From Nitriliruptoraceae bacterium (GTDB lineage: Bacteria > Actinomycetota > Nitriliruptoria > Nitriliruptorales > Nitriliruptoraceae), in NCBI GenBank assembly GCA_003561535.1, contig PWWI01000107.1, forward strand, positions 1 through 36,356: a stretch of 36,356 nucleotides of DNA. The letters are read 5' to 3'. Below, in pieces: positions 15,646 to 23,069 of the stretch (positions are counted from its first letter, which is position 1; each line of letters starts with the position of its first letter). Under the pieces are notes generated by a model. That model was not told the DNA's origin. It worked only from the letters and a program-made list of their open reading frames with translations, and made no database searches. Both the position numbers and the translations under genes were made by a program.

Positions 15646-16157
15646 CCCGACCCCTGACCGTCCTGGCCGTCTGCCTCGGCAACATCTGCCGCTCCCCCAC
15701 CGCCGAGGCGGCCCTGCAGGAGGCGGCTGCCGAGGCCGGACTCGAGCTCGAGGTGCGCTCGGCCGGGACCGGCGGCTGGCACGTCGGCGAGCCACCCGAT
15801 CCACGGATGCGCACCGCTGCCGCGCGGGTGGGGCTGACCATCGACGGTTCGGCCGAGCGGGTCGACCGGGTCGCGCTCGACGACGCCGACCTGGTGCTGG
15901 CGATGGACCGCTCGAACCTGGCCGACCTGGAGCGCCTCGCCGGCAGCGCCGGCATCCACACCCCCATCGTGCTGTTCCGCGAGTTCGACCCGGCCGCGAC
16001 GGGCGAGGTCGAGGTGCCCGACCCCTACTACGGCGGCGAGGACGGTTTCGACGAGGTCGTCGCGATCTGCCGGCGCACCGCGACCACCCTGGTGGGGCTG
16101 CTCGCCCACGGCGGTGTCGATGAGGCGTTGGCTGCCCGGGGTTCGGTGCAGCCGTGA
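15642..16157 (+). CDS. low-molecular-weight protein tyrosine phosphatase family protein
   Basis: This 171-residue enzyme has the C-X5-R-S loop CLGNICRS (Cys11, Arg17) and the general acid in DPYY (Asp127). SAGTGGWHVGEPPDPRM is also typical. Family members dephosphorylate tyrosine on proteins, including envelope-polysaccharide kinases. In Thermus thermophilus an LMW-PTP encoded immediately before a fructosamine-kinase homologue removes phosphate from ribulosamine 5-phosphates. Here the gene is coupled to an LCP gene upstream (ATGA overlap) and followed directly by a fructosamine-kinase homologue, so both envelope and deglycation roles are possible. The stop codon lies in a 17-base repeat with 20-base period that also carries the next gene's start. 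Confidence 0.95.
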   Translation: MTRPLTVLAVCLGNICRSPTAEAALQEAAAEAGLELEVRSAGTGGWHVGEPPDPRMRTAAARVGLTIDGSAERVDRVALDDADLVLAMDRSNLADLERLAGSAGIHTPIVLFREFDPAATGEVEVPDPYYGGEDGFDEVVAICRRTATTLVGLLAHGGVDEALAARGSVQP

Positions 16158-16178
16158 CGCTTCCGGTACAGCCGTGAC
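16142..16178 (+). repeat. 20-base-period duplication over the phosphatase stop and kinase start
   Basis: Bases 16142-16158 and 16162-16178 match at 15 of 17 positions with a 20-base offset. Both copies contain CAGCCGTGAC, which includes a GTGA stop/start overlap. The first copy supplies the phosphatase TGA (16155-16157), and the second supplies the likely kinase GTG (16174-16176). The GTG of the first copy (16154) opens a seven-codon frame ending at TGA 16175-16177. Confidence 0.8.
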
Positions 16179-16977
16179 CTCCGTGGGACCGCCCCGCCTG
16201 CCGGCAGAGCTGCCTGGGATGCGCCGCTCCCGTCCCCTGTCGGGCGGGTCGATCGCTGCGGTGTGGTGGGCGGAGCTGGTCGACGGCCGCGAGGTGGTGG
16301 TTAAGGACGGCAGCACCCCGGCGGAGCTGGAGGCCGAGGGCCTGGCGGCGCTGGCAGCCGCCGGAGCGCCCGTGCCGGAGGTGCTCGCCGTCGACGGCTC
16401 CGTGCTCGTGCTCGAGTACCTCTCGGGGCCGCGCGGTGACCGTCGCGAGCTCGGCCGGGCGCTCGCCCGGTTGCACCGCACGACCGGGGCGCGGTTCGGA
16501 TGGCACCGTGACAACGTGATCGGCCCGCTCCCCCAGGCCAACCCGCCCACCGACGACTGGCCGACCTTCCTCGGCGAGGCTCGGCTCCGCCCCTACCTCG
16601 ACGATCTCCCCCGGGACCTGGCCACACGGCTCGGCGCCGCGCTCGAGCAGGGGCGCGTCGCCGAGGTGGCCGAGCACGACGTCGTCCCCAGCCTGGTGCA
16701 CGGCGACCTGTGGTCGGGCAACGTGCTCGCCGACCGGTGGCTGCTGGACCCGGCGGTGCACCACGCCGACCGGGAGATCGACCTGGCGATGCTGGAGTTG
16801 TTCGGGTCGGTCGGGACCGCGCTCAGGGCCGGATACGAGGAGGAGTGGACCCTCGACACGGGGTGGCAGCAGCGGCTGCCGCTCCTGCAGCTGCCCCCGC
16901 TGCTGGTCCACGTGCGGCTGTTCGGCGCGAGCTACCTGTCGGGGGTCGCCGCGCGTCTCGACACGCTGGGCTGGTGA
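16174..16977 (+). CDS. fructosamine-3-kinase family protein (likely ribulosamine/erythrulosamine kinase)
   Basis: The 267-residue protein matches the fructosamine kinase family, which phosphorylates sugar adducts on lysines so that they break down and free the amine. Visible motifs are the ATP-site lysine in REVVVKDGS (Lys44), LARLHRTTGARFGWHRDN, VIGPLPQANPPTDDW, the catalytic loop LVHGDLWSGNVL (His176, Asp178), and LLDPAVHHADREIDLAM. Most bacterial members tested act on ribulosamines and erythrulosamines rather than fructosamines. GTG 16174 avoids overlap with the phosphatase gene and lies in the duplicated junction; GTG 16183 is an alternative. No ribosome site is visible, so coupling to upstream translation is likely. 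Confidence 0.92.
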   Translation: MTSVGPPRLPAELPGMRRSRPLSGGSIAAVWWAELVDGREVVVKDGSTPAELEAEGLAALAAAGAPVPEVLAVDGSVLVLEYLSGPRGDRRELGRALARLHRTTGARFGWHRDNVIGPLPQANPPTDDWPTFLGEARLRPYLDDLPRDLATRLGAALEQGRVAEVAEHDVVPSLVHGDLWSGNVLADRWLLDPAVHHADREIDLAMLELFGSVGTALRAGYEEEWTLDTGWQQRLPLLQLPPLLVHVRLFGASYLSGVAARLDTLGW

Positions 16978-17237
16978 CGCGGGAGTCCTGGTCGGACCCC
17001 GTCGGATGAGCTGTCGACACCCGGGTCCTTCGCCCCTCCCCCGCGGGTCGGCGTTGCGCTTGGCTGATAGGTGCGCGTCCGGGCTGACGAGTGGATCGGA
17101 GTCGGCGGTGGGGAACCCGTCGTGAGTCGGTGGCTCTCGGCCGGGGGGGCGGACCGCGAGCAGGTCGAGCACGGCACACACGACGGGCCCATGGGGCCCG
17201 TCGTTTCGTTGTGGCCGCAGGAGGATGGACACCGAGG
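16978..17237 (+). promoter_or_regulatory. possible structured leader before the cupin gene
   Basis: This 260-base gap has no credible ORF. It holds a strong terminator hairpin (17180-17204) only 33 bases before the cupin start. An upstream segment, 17116-17124 (CCCGTCGTG), is perfectly complementary to 17179-17187 (CACGACGGG), within the terminator's 5' arm. The two pairings exclude each other, the arrangement of an attenuator or riboswitch. I could not match the region to a known riboswitch class. The alternative reading is that the hairpin just ends the upstream operon. Confidence 0.4.
17180..17210 (+). terminator. intrinsic-type terminator before the cupin gene
   Basis: An 11-base perfect stem (17180-17190 with 17194-17204, ACGACGGGCCC/GGGCCCGTCGT), a three-base loop and a T-rich tail (TTCGTT). 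It is the strongest terminator-like structure in the window. Confidence 0.75.
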
Positions 17238-17255
17238 ATGGACACCATGGACACC
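17225..17255 (+). repeat. three copies of ATGGACACC at the cupin start
   Basis: ATGGACACC occurs at 17225, 17238 and 17247. The last two are in the cupin frame; the first opens a short overlapping frame directly after AGGAGG. Confidence 0.8.
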
Positions 17256-17579
17256 GCCACGACCGAGGGAAGCGTCACCGACCCCGCGGGCAGCGTCGCG
17301 CTGCGTCGTGAGGTCATGACCGGACCGGACAGCCACGTCGACGTGGTCACCGTGCCGCCCGGCGGGGAGATCGGCCGGGAGACCCACCAGGGCGCGGACG
17401 AGACGATCGTCGTCGTCACCGGGACCGGGGAGGCGGAGCTCGACGGGCAGCGGACACCGATCCGGGCCGGGAGCCTCCTGTTCATCCCCGACGGGACACC
17501 CCACAACATCCTCAACCGCGGGCACCGACCTCTGCGGCTGTACGCGGTCCACGCCGCCACCTCGGCCGCCACCTCGTAG
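17238..17579 (+). CDS. cupin domain protein
   Basis: This 113-residue protein is a single cupin barrel. Motif 1 is approximated by PPGGEIGRETHQGADETIVV with VVTGTGEAEL, and motif 2 by GSLLFIPDGTPHNILNRG. The His and Glu residues fit a metal site. Small cupins include isomerases, dioxygenases and sensor proteins, so no function is assigned. The start is uncertain. ATG 17238 has AGGAGG 13 bases upstream, which is long, while ATG 17247 has GAGG nine bases upstream and would remove three residues. The gene stands alone after a terminator hairpin and converges on hrpB. Confidence 0.85.
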   Translation: MDTMDTATTEGSVTDPAGSVALRREVMTGPDSHVDVVTVPPGGEIGRETHQGADETIVVVTGTGEAELDGQRTPIRAGSLLFIPDGTPHNILNRGHRPLRLYAVHAATSAATS

Positions 17580-17588
17580 CGAGCAGCG

Positions 17589-20159
17589 CTACCTGCGGCG
17601 CGGCGTCCCACGCAGGGCCCGGGCGGTCAGCGGATCCTCGGGCCAGGCGTGTTTGGGGTAGCGGCCCCGCAGCTCGGCCCGGACCTGCGGGTACCCGCGC
17701 TCCCAGAACCCCGCCAGGTCGTCGGTCACCTGCACGGGGCGGCCCGCCGGCGACAGCAGGTGGAGCAGCACGCTCACCCGACCGTCCACCACCGTCGGCG
17801 TCGTGGTGGCCCCGAACAGCTCCTGCACCCGCGCGGCCAGGACGGGTCGGTCGCCCGGCGTGTAGTCCAGCCGCCGCCGGCTCCCGGAGGCGACCTCGAG
17901 GTGGGTGGGGGCCAGCCGGTCGAGCTGCTGGAGCCGCTGAGGGCCGAGCCGCGCGGCCAGGACGGTCCCGAGCCGCACCCGGGACAGCTCCGCGCGGTTG
18001 CGGATCGACAGCAGGAAGGGTCCGAGCAGCTCCTCGGCGTCCTCCAGCAGGTCGCGATCGTCCAGGGGCGGCCAGTCCGGACCGAGGACGCGCCGGACCA
18101 GGCCCGCACGGGCCTGGAGCTGGCGATCCTCGTCACGGACGTCCAGCAGTCCGAGACCCTCCCGACGCAGCCCGTCGAGGAGCGCGGCGAGCACCAGGTC
18201 GGCATCGGGCGCGTGCAGCCGGGCCCGCTCCAGCACCACGGCCCCGACCTGCTCCCGCCGCTCGGCGACGACGTCGCCGTCCCGCCACGCCACCTCGCGC
18301 TCCTCGGTGCGGCGCTCGGCCAGCACCGCACGCACCTCCGCGAGGTCGAGCGCGGCGGCCAGGTGGATCCTCGCGGTCCGATGACCGCGGTCGAGGTGGG
18401 CGACCGCCAGCCACGCCTCGCCGGCCAGCGGGTCGGCGGGCGCCAGCTCGGCGCCCCGCCCGCTCGCCAGCAGGTAGCCGCCCCGGCGGTCGGGTCGTGC
18501 CGCCGCCAGCTGCTGGGGCCAGGCCGACAGCACCAGCGCCCCGGCGCCGAGCGCCGGTCCCGTCACCGCCACCTCGGCCACCAGGCTCGAGAGACGGTCG
18601 CGTTCGCGACGGGCCCGGGCCAGGGCGCCGCGTCGCAGGCGACTGCCCGTGGGGACCGGGCCGCCCCGCAGCACCTGGAGCCGGCTGGCGAGGTCGGCAT
18701 CGGGCGCCTCGGGGCCGGTGGTCAGGAGGTCACGGTCCGCCAGCACCGCCGCGAGGTCCGCACCGAGCTCGGCGACCCCGCTGGCCGCCGCCAGGAGCAG
18801 CAGGTGCCCGAGCCGGGGGTGGAGCGGCAGGCGCGCCAGCGCCCGACCGTGGGGGGTGGGCCGGCCGGCCGCGTCCAGCGCGCCGAGGTCGCGCAGCACC
18901 TGCCCCGCGGCCGACCAGGCGGCTGGCGGCGGCTGGTCGAGCAGGGCGAGCTCAGCCACCTCGGCGCCCCAGGTGGCCACCTCCAGGGCGGCGGCGGTGA
19001 GGTCGTCGGTGGCGATCGCCGGCCGCGGGGCCGCGTCACGTGCGGCGTGCTCGCGCTCCGGCCACAACCGGATGCACCGCCCCGGAGCGGTCCGGCCGGC
19101 GCGCCCGGCCCGCTGCTCGGCCGAGGCCCGCGATGCCGGGACGGTCACCAGCCCGGACAGCCCCGTGGTCGGGTCGTAGCGCGGCTCGCGGGACAGCCCG
19201 GCGTCCACCACCGTGCGCACCCCCTCGATCGTGACGCTGGACTCGGCGAGGTCGGTGGACAGCACCACCTTGCGGGTACCGGGCACCGCCGGCGCGAGCG
19301 CCGCGTCCTGGTCCGCCGCCGACAACGCACCATGCAGGGGCCGCACCAGGATCCGCGCCGGATCGGTCACCGCCGACAGCGACCGCGCGACGTCGCGGAT
19401 CTCCCGGGCACCGGGCAGGAACACCAGCACGTCACCGTCACCGGCCGCCAGAGCGTCGAGGACCGCGTCGACCACCTGCTCGGCGAGGCGGCCCGGGCGC
19501 GGACGCGCCCGGTGCTCGACCGCGACCTCGTGTCGACGGCCTTCGGCGGTGAGCACGGGGGCGCCGCCGAGGAGGTCCGCGACCCGGTCGACCTCCAGGG
19601 TGGCCGAGGCGACCAGCAGCTCCAGGTCGTCACGGAGCGCGGCCCGGGTCTCCAGCGCGAAGGCCAGGGCCAGGTCGGCCTCCAGGTTGCGTTCGTGGAA
19701 CTCGTCGAAGATCACCACGCCGACGCCGGGCAGTGACGGGTCCTGCTGGAGACGGCGCAGCAGCACCCCCTCGGTGACGACCTCGATGCGGGTGGCCCGG
19801 GAACGGCGGCGCTCGTCCCGGGTCGTCAGCCCGACCCGGTGACCGAGCGGTTCGCCGAGCTGGGTCGCCATGCGCAGGGCGGCGGCACGGGCGGCCACCC
19901 GTCGCGGCTCGAGCACGACGATGCGGCCATGCCTCTCCTCCCTCCGGTCCCGCGCCAGCAGCGCGAGCGGGACGCGGGTGGTCTTCCCGGCGCCGGGCGG
20001 GGCTGCCAGGACCGCACGACCAGCTCCGGTCAGGGCCGCGAGCAGCGGTCCCAGGACCGCGTCCACCGGTAGGGCCGGGCCGGGGAGGTCCAAGCCCACG
20101 ACACCGGTCCCGGCGGGTGCCGGGTCGGAGGACGCGTGGGGACCGACGGTGGCCATCAC
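17589..20159 (-). CDS. hrpB: ATP-dependent helicase HrpB
   Basis: HrpB is a DEAH/RHA-type helicase found in many bacteria, with a poorly defined role in RNA metabolism. The 856-residue protein has the P-loop PPGAGKTT (Walker A), VVLEPRRVAARAAALRM, VVTEGVLLRRL, the DEXH box IFDEFHER, and LLVASATLEVDRVADLLG. Motif VI is EQRAGRAGRTAPGRCIRLW, and the C-terminal HrpB domain is marked by RRRLDYTPGDRPVLAARVQE. Its length is normal for the family. The start is GTG 20159 or ATG 20156; no ribosome site is present, and a TAGCGT box ends six bases before the GTG, as expected for leaderless translation. It lies nine bases after the SRPBCC gene. Confidence 0.95.
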   Translation of the reverse strand: MMATVGPHASSDPAPAGTGVVGLDLPGPALPVDAVLGPLLAALTGAGRAVLAAPPGAGKTTRVPLALLARDRREERHGRIVVLEPRRVAARAAALRMATQLGEPLGHRVGLTTRDERRRSRATRIEVVTEGVLLRRLQQDPSLPGVGVVIFDEFHERNLEADLALAFALETRAALRDDLELLVASATLEVDRVADLLGGAPVLTAEGRRHEVAVEHRARPRPGRLAEQVVDAVLDALAAGDGDVLVFLPGAREIRDVARSLSAVTDPARILVRPLHGALSAADQDAALAPAVPGTRKVVLSTDLAESSVTIEGVRTVVDAGLSREPRYDPTTGLSGLVTVPASRASAEQRAGRAGRTAPGRCIRLWPEREHAARDAAPRPAIATDDLTAAALEVATWGAEVAELALLDQPPPAAWSAAGQVLRDLGALDAAGRPTPHGRALARLPLHPRLGHLLLLAAASGVAELGADLAAVLADRDLLTTGPEAPDADLASRLQVLRGGPVPTGSRLRRGALARARRERDRLSSLVAEVAVTGPALGAGALVLSAWPQQLAAARPDRRGGYLLASGRGAELAPADPLAGEAWLAVAHLDRGHRTARIHLAAALDLAEVRAVLAERRTEEREVAWRDGDVVAERREQVGAVVLERARLHAPDADLVLAALLDGLRREGLGLLDVRDEDRQLQARAGLVRRVLGPDWPPLDDRDLLEDAEELLGPFLLSIRNRAELSRVRLGTVLAARLGPQRLQQLDRLAPTHLEVASGSRRRLDYTPGDRPVLAARVQELFGATTTPTVVDGRVSVLLHLLSPAGRPVQVTDDLAGFWERGYPQVRAELRGRYPKHAWPEDPLTARALRGTPRRR

Positions 20160-20165
20160 CGCTCG

Positions 20166-20171
20166 ACGCTA
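20166..20171 (-). promoter_or_regulatory. candidate -10 box for hrpB, overlapping the SRPBCC stop codon
   Basis: TAGCGT on the minus strand. Its first three bases are the TAG stop of the SRPBCC gene, and it ends six bases before the hrpB GTG at 20159. Confidence 0.5.
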
Positions 20172-20543
20172 CCCCCGCTCCTCCTCCAGGATGACGGCCA
20201 ACCGGCGCAGGGCGATCCGGCAGGCAACGACGTAGGGGGCGGCGAGCACCGGCACCTCGAACGCGATCCGGCAGCCCTGACCATCGGGCTCGACGCGGTG
20301 GCCGGTCGCCGGGACGCCGGCGACCCGCCAGCCCCACCGGTGGCCCTCATCCCATCGGGTGATCGCGAAGGGCAGCCACAGCCCGACGGGGGTCCGCACC
20401 TGTCCGGTCGCTTCGGGGCCGAGCTCCTGGCCGTCGAGGCGGACCGCGGTCACCGAGGGCCCCCACCGCGGCCAGGTCGCGACGTCGGTGAGCACCGACC
20501 AGGCGAGCTGCGGTGGACAGCGGTAGCGGCGCGTGACATCCAT
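20169..20543 (-). CDS. SRPBCC (START-like) family protein
   Basis: This 124-residue protein has the helix-grip pattern of polyketide cyclase/dehydrase-type SRPBCC proteins: MDVTRRYRCPPQLAWSVLTD, ATWPRWGPSVTAVRL, FAITRWDEGHRWGWRV, and a long C-terminal helix ending ALRRLAVILEEE. Such proteins bind hydrophobic ligands; the ligand here is unknown. ATG 20543 has AGGAGG six bases upstream. It lies just upstream of hrpB on the same strand and is divergent from the PF04020 membrane protein gene. Confidence 0.88.
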   Translation of the reverse strand: MDVTRRYRCPPQLAWSVLTDVATWPRWGPSVTAVRLDGQELGPEATGQVRTPVGLWLPFAITRWDEGHRWGWRVAGVPATGHRVEPDGQGCRIAFEVPVLAAPYVVACRIALRRLAVILEEERG

Positions 20544-20644
20544 CGAGCACCTCCTCACCGGATCGGGCGGCGCGGCGATCCGCCGGCCCCCGAGGTTCGG
20601 AGCCGGGCCGCCCGGCGACGTACGCCATCCTCGCCTCGGCCGAC

Positions 20645-20650
20645 TACGGT
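20645..20650 (+). promoter_or_regulatory. candidate -10 box for the PF04020 gene
   Basis: TACGGT, 22 bases before GTG 20673. The short leader contains the AGGAGG site. Confidence 0.5.
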
Positions 20651-20672
20651 TCATGCGGTCGAGGAGGTAGCA

Positions 20673-21038
20673 GTGAGCGTCGTGATCCGGATCCTGATCA
20701 ACGCGGCCGCATTGTGGGTCGCCGTCGAGGTGCTCGAAGGGTTCAACTTCGACTACGGCGGCAACGCCTGGGTGGGGTTCCTGATCCTCGCGCTGATCCT
20801 CGGGGTGATCAACACGGTGGTCAAGCCGATCCTCCAGCTGCTGTCGCTCCCGGCGGTGATCCTGACCCTCGGGTTGTTCCTGCTCGTGGTCAACGCGATC
20901 GTGCTGGCGATCACGGTGTTCGTCTCCGACGCGCTGGGGCTCGCGCTCACCAGCGACGGCTTCGGCTGGACCTTCCTCGCCGCCCTGATCGTCTCCCTGG
21001 TCTCCTGGGGCCTGGAATCCTTCCTGGGCCAGCGGTGA
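20673..21038 (+). CDS. PF04020 membrane protein (phage holin 4 / YvlD-like)
   Basis: This 121-residue protein has four hydrophobic helices: VIRILINAAALWVAVEVL, WVGFLILALILGVINTVVK, ILTLGLFLLVVNAIVLAITV and FLAALIVSLVSWGLESFL. The NTVVKPILQLLSLPAVILTL linker is characteristic of the family, found in most bacteria and unconnected with phage lysis despite its Pfam name. Its function is not established. GTG 20673 follows AGGAGG by five bases. The M20 peptidase gene starts 19 bases downstream, so the two probably share a transcript. Confidence 0.9.
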   Translation: MSVVIRILINAAALWVAVEVLEGFNFDYGGNAWVGFLILALILGVINTVVKPILQLLSLPAVILTLGLFLLVVNAIVLAITVFVSDALGLALTSDGFGWTFLAALIVSLVSWGLESFLGQR

Positions 21039-21057
21039 GGCGAGGGGGAGTCCACAG

Positions 21058-22395
21058 GTGAGCACCGAGACCGACCCTGCGTTGACCGGCCGAACCGTCG
21101 AGGTGCTGCAGGCGATGATCCGCAACGCCTGCGTCAACGACGGCACCGCGGCCTCGGGGCAGGAGGTGCGCAACGTCGCCGTGCTCGAGGACGTCCTCGA
21201 CGGGCTCGACGCCGTCCAGTACGAGCCGGTGCCGGGCCGTCGCAGCCTGCTGACCACCGTCGAGGGCACCGATCCGTCCGCGCCCACCGTGCTGCTCCTC
21301 GGCCACCTCGATGTCGTGCCGGTCAGCCGCGACGAATGGCGGGAGGACCCCTTCGGCGGGGACCTGATCGACGGCGAGGTGTGGGGCCGCGGTGCGGTCG
21401 ACATGCTGAACCTGACCTCCTCCATGGCCATAGCGGTCCACCACCTGGCCACCAGGGCCCGTCGGCCACGGGCCACCGTGAAGTTCCTCGGCGTGGCCGA
21501 TGAGGAAGCCGGCGGCTCGCTCGGGGCCGAGTGGATCGTGGAGCACGCCTGGCCCGACGTGGCCTGCGACTACGTGCTCACCGAGTCGGGCGGCATCCCA
21601 GTGGACGGTGCCCAGGGCCGGGCCATCGTGTTCGCCACGGCGGAGAAGGGCATCGGCTGGCGGCGGCTCACCGTCAAGGGCACCCCCGGGCACGGTTCGA
21701 TGCCCTACGGCGCGGACAACGCGCTGGTCACCGCCGCCGAGGTGATCCAACGGCTGACGGCCTACGAGCCCGCCCCGACCCTGAGCGCCCACTGGCGGGC
21801 GTGGGTCGCCCACCTCGACGTGCCGCCGGAGCTGAAGGCCGCCCTGGTCGATCCGGGCCGGATCCACGAGGCCTTCGCCGAGCTGCCCCCGAGGACGGCC
21901 CGCTACGCCCACGCCTGCACCCACACGACCATCAGCCCCAACGTCGTCCAGGGCGGCTCGAAGATGAACGTGATCCCCGACGCGGTCCACATCGACCTCG
22001 ACATCCGGACCCTGCCGGGGGTCGGCGGCGCCGAGGTGGACGCGATGCTGACCGAGGCGCTCGGCGACCTCATCGCCAGCGTCACGATCGTGCCCGGCGA
22101 GGTGTCACGGGCCGCCTCGGCCTCGGCCGCCGACACTCCTCTGTTCGACCTGCTGCGCCGCCGCGCCCAGGCCGTGCACCCCGGCACCGAGGTGCTGCCC
22201 TGGATGACGGTGGGTGGCACCGACGCTGCCTTCTTCCGGCGGCGCGGCATCCCGAGCTACGGGGCCGGGATGTACAGCGCCGCGGTGCCCCTGGAGACCT
22301 TCCAGAGCCGCTACCACGGCCACGACGAGCGCATCGACGTGGAGTCCCTGGCGCTGTCGACCCAGCTGTGGCTCGACCTGGTCGACGGGCTGTAA
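21058..22395 (+). CDS. M20 family metallopeptidase
   Basis: This 445-residue zinc peptidase or deacylase has the family metal motifs: LLLGHLDVVPV with the first His and Asp, WGRGAVDML with the bridging Asp, and GVADEEAGGSLG with the catalytic Glu pair. The dimerisation domain follows (KGTPGHGSMPYG onward), and the last ligand region is GGTDAAFFRRRGIPSYGAG and GHDER. M20 members include dipeptidases, carboxypeptidases and amidohydrolases; the substrate is not predictable. GTG 21058 has a GGGGGAG stretch seven bases upstream. Confidence 0.93.
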   Translation: MSTETDPALTGRTVEVLQAMIRNACVNDGTAASGQEVRNVAVLEDVLDGLDAVQYEPVPGRRSLLTTVEGTDPSAPTVLLLGHLDVVPVSRDEWREDPFGGDLIDGEVWGRGAVDMLNLTSSMAIAVHHLATRARRPRATVKFLGVADEEAGGSLGAEWIVEHAWPDVACDYVLTESGGIPVDGAQGRAIVFATAEKGIGWRRLTVKGTPGHGSMPYGADNALVTAAEVIQRLTAYEPAPTLSAHWRAWVAHLDVPPELKAALVDPGRIHEAFAELPPRTARYAHACTHTTISPNVVQGGSKMNVIPDAVHIDLDIRTLPGVGGAEVDAMLTEALGDLIASVTIVPGEVSRAASASAADTPLFDLLRRRAQAVHPGTEVLPWMTVGGTDAAFFRRRGIPSYGAGMYSAAVPLETFQSRYHGHDERIDVESLALSTQLWLDLVDGL

Positions 22396-22425
22396 CGGCC
22401 AGGGCGCCGCCAACGAGGAGGCCCC

Positions 22426-23067
22426 ATGGATGCCGCGGTGGTCGGGCTCGTCGCCGGCACCGGATGGGCGTCGGGGGTGAACCTCTACGGTGCCGCGCTG
22501 GCGCTCGGGCTGTTCGGCCGGTTCGGTCCCGGTGAGGTGCCCGCGGCGCTGACCCGCACCGACACCCTGGTGCTGCTCGGGCTGCTGTTCGCGCTCGAGT
22601 TCGTCGCCGACAAGATCCCGGTGCTGGACTCGGTCTGGGACGCGGTCCACACGCTGCTGCGACCCGCCGGCGCGGCGGTGCTGGCCGTGCTGCTGACCGG
22701 CGAGGCCGACTCCGTGCAGCAGGCGGTCGCCGCCCTGGGTGCCGGCGGGCTGGCGCTGTCGGCCCACGCCACCAAGGCGACCACCCGGCTGGCCGTCAAC
22801 GCCTCACCGGAGCCGATCTCCAACGCCGGGGTGAGCCTGCTCGAGGACGGGCTGGTCGCCACGGTGGTGTGGGTCGCCGTCACCAACCCGGTGCTGGCGC
22901 TGCTGCTGGTCGTGGTCCTGGTCGTCGCCGGCACGGCAGTGACGATCGCGCTGTTCGGTGCAGCCCGCCGGGGCTTGCGGGCGTGGCGCGCCCGTCGGCG
23001 CACACGTGGGCGCGGCCCGCAGGACGGCCCAGGTCGGCCTCCGCTGCCGGGTCCGCCCGACCCTTGA
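22426..23067 (+). CDS. DUF4126 family membrane protein
   Basis: This 213-residue protein has the DUF4126 pattern: GWASGVNLYGAALALGLFGR, FVADKIPVLDSVWDAVHTLL, ALSAHATKATTRLAVNASPE and PISNAGVSLLEDGLVA. Several membrane helices are visible, the last at about 145-175. The Arg/Pro-rich tail is probably disordered. The family has no known function. ATG 22426 sits behind AGGAGG. The gene ends two bases before the stop of the convergent arsC. Confidence 0.9.
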   Translation: MDAAVVGLVAGTGWASGVNLYGAALALGLFGRFGPGEVPAALTRTDTLVLLGLLFALEFVADKIPVLDSVWDAVHTLLRPAGAAVLAVLLTGEADSVQQAVAALGAGGLALSAHATKATTRLAVNASPEPISNAGVSLLEDGLVATVVWVAVTNPVLALLLVVVLVVAGTAVTIALFGAARRGLRAWRARRRTRGRGPQDGPGRPPLPGPPDP

Positions 23068-23069
23068 GC

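Noticed and set aside
17041-17210. Cobalamin-type riboswitch before the cupin gene
   Set aside because: A GGGGAACCCG...GTGAGTC stretch loosely recalls the cobalamin core, but I could not find the B12 box or the full set of conserved elements, so no class is assigned.
20673-21038. Phage remnant, because the Pfam family is named phage holin 4
   Set aside because: PF04020 proteins are common chromosomal membrane proteins and no other phage gene is nearby.
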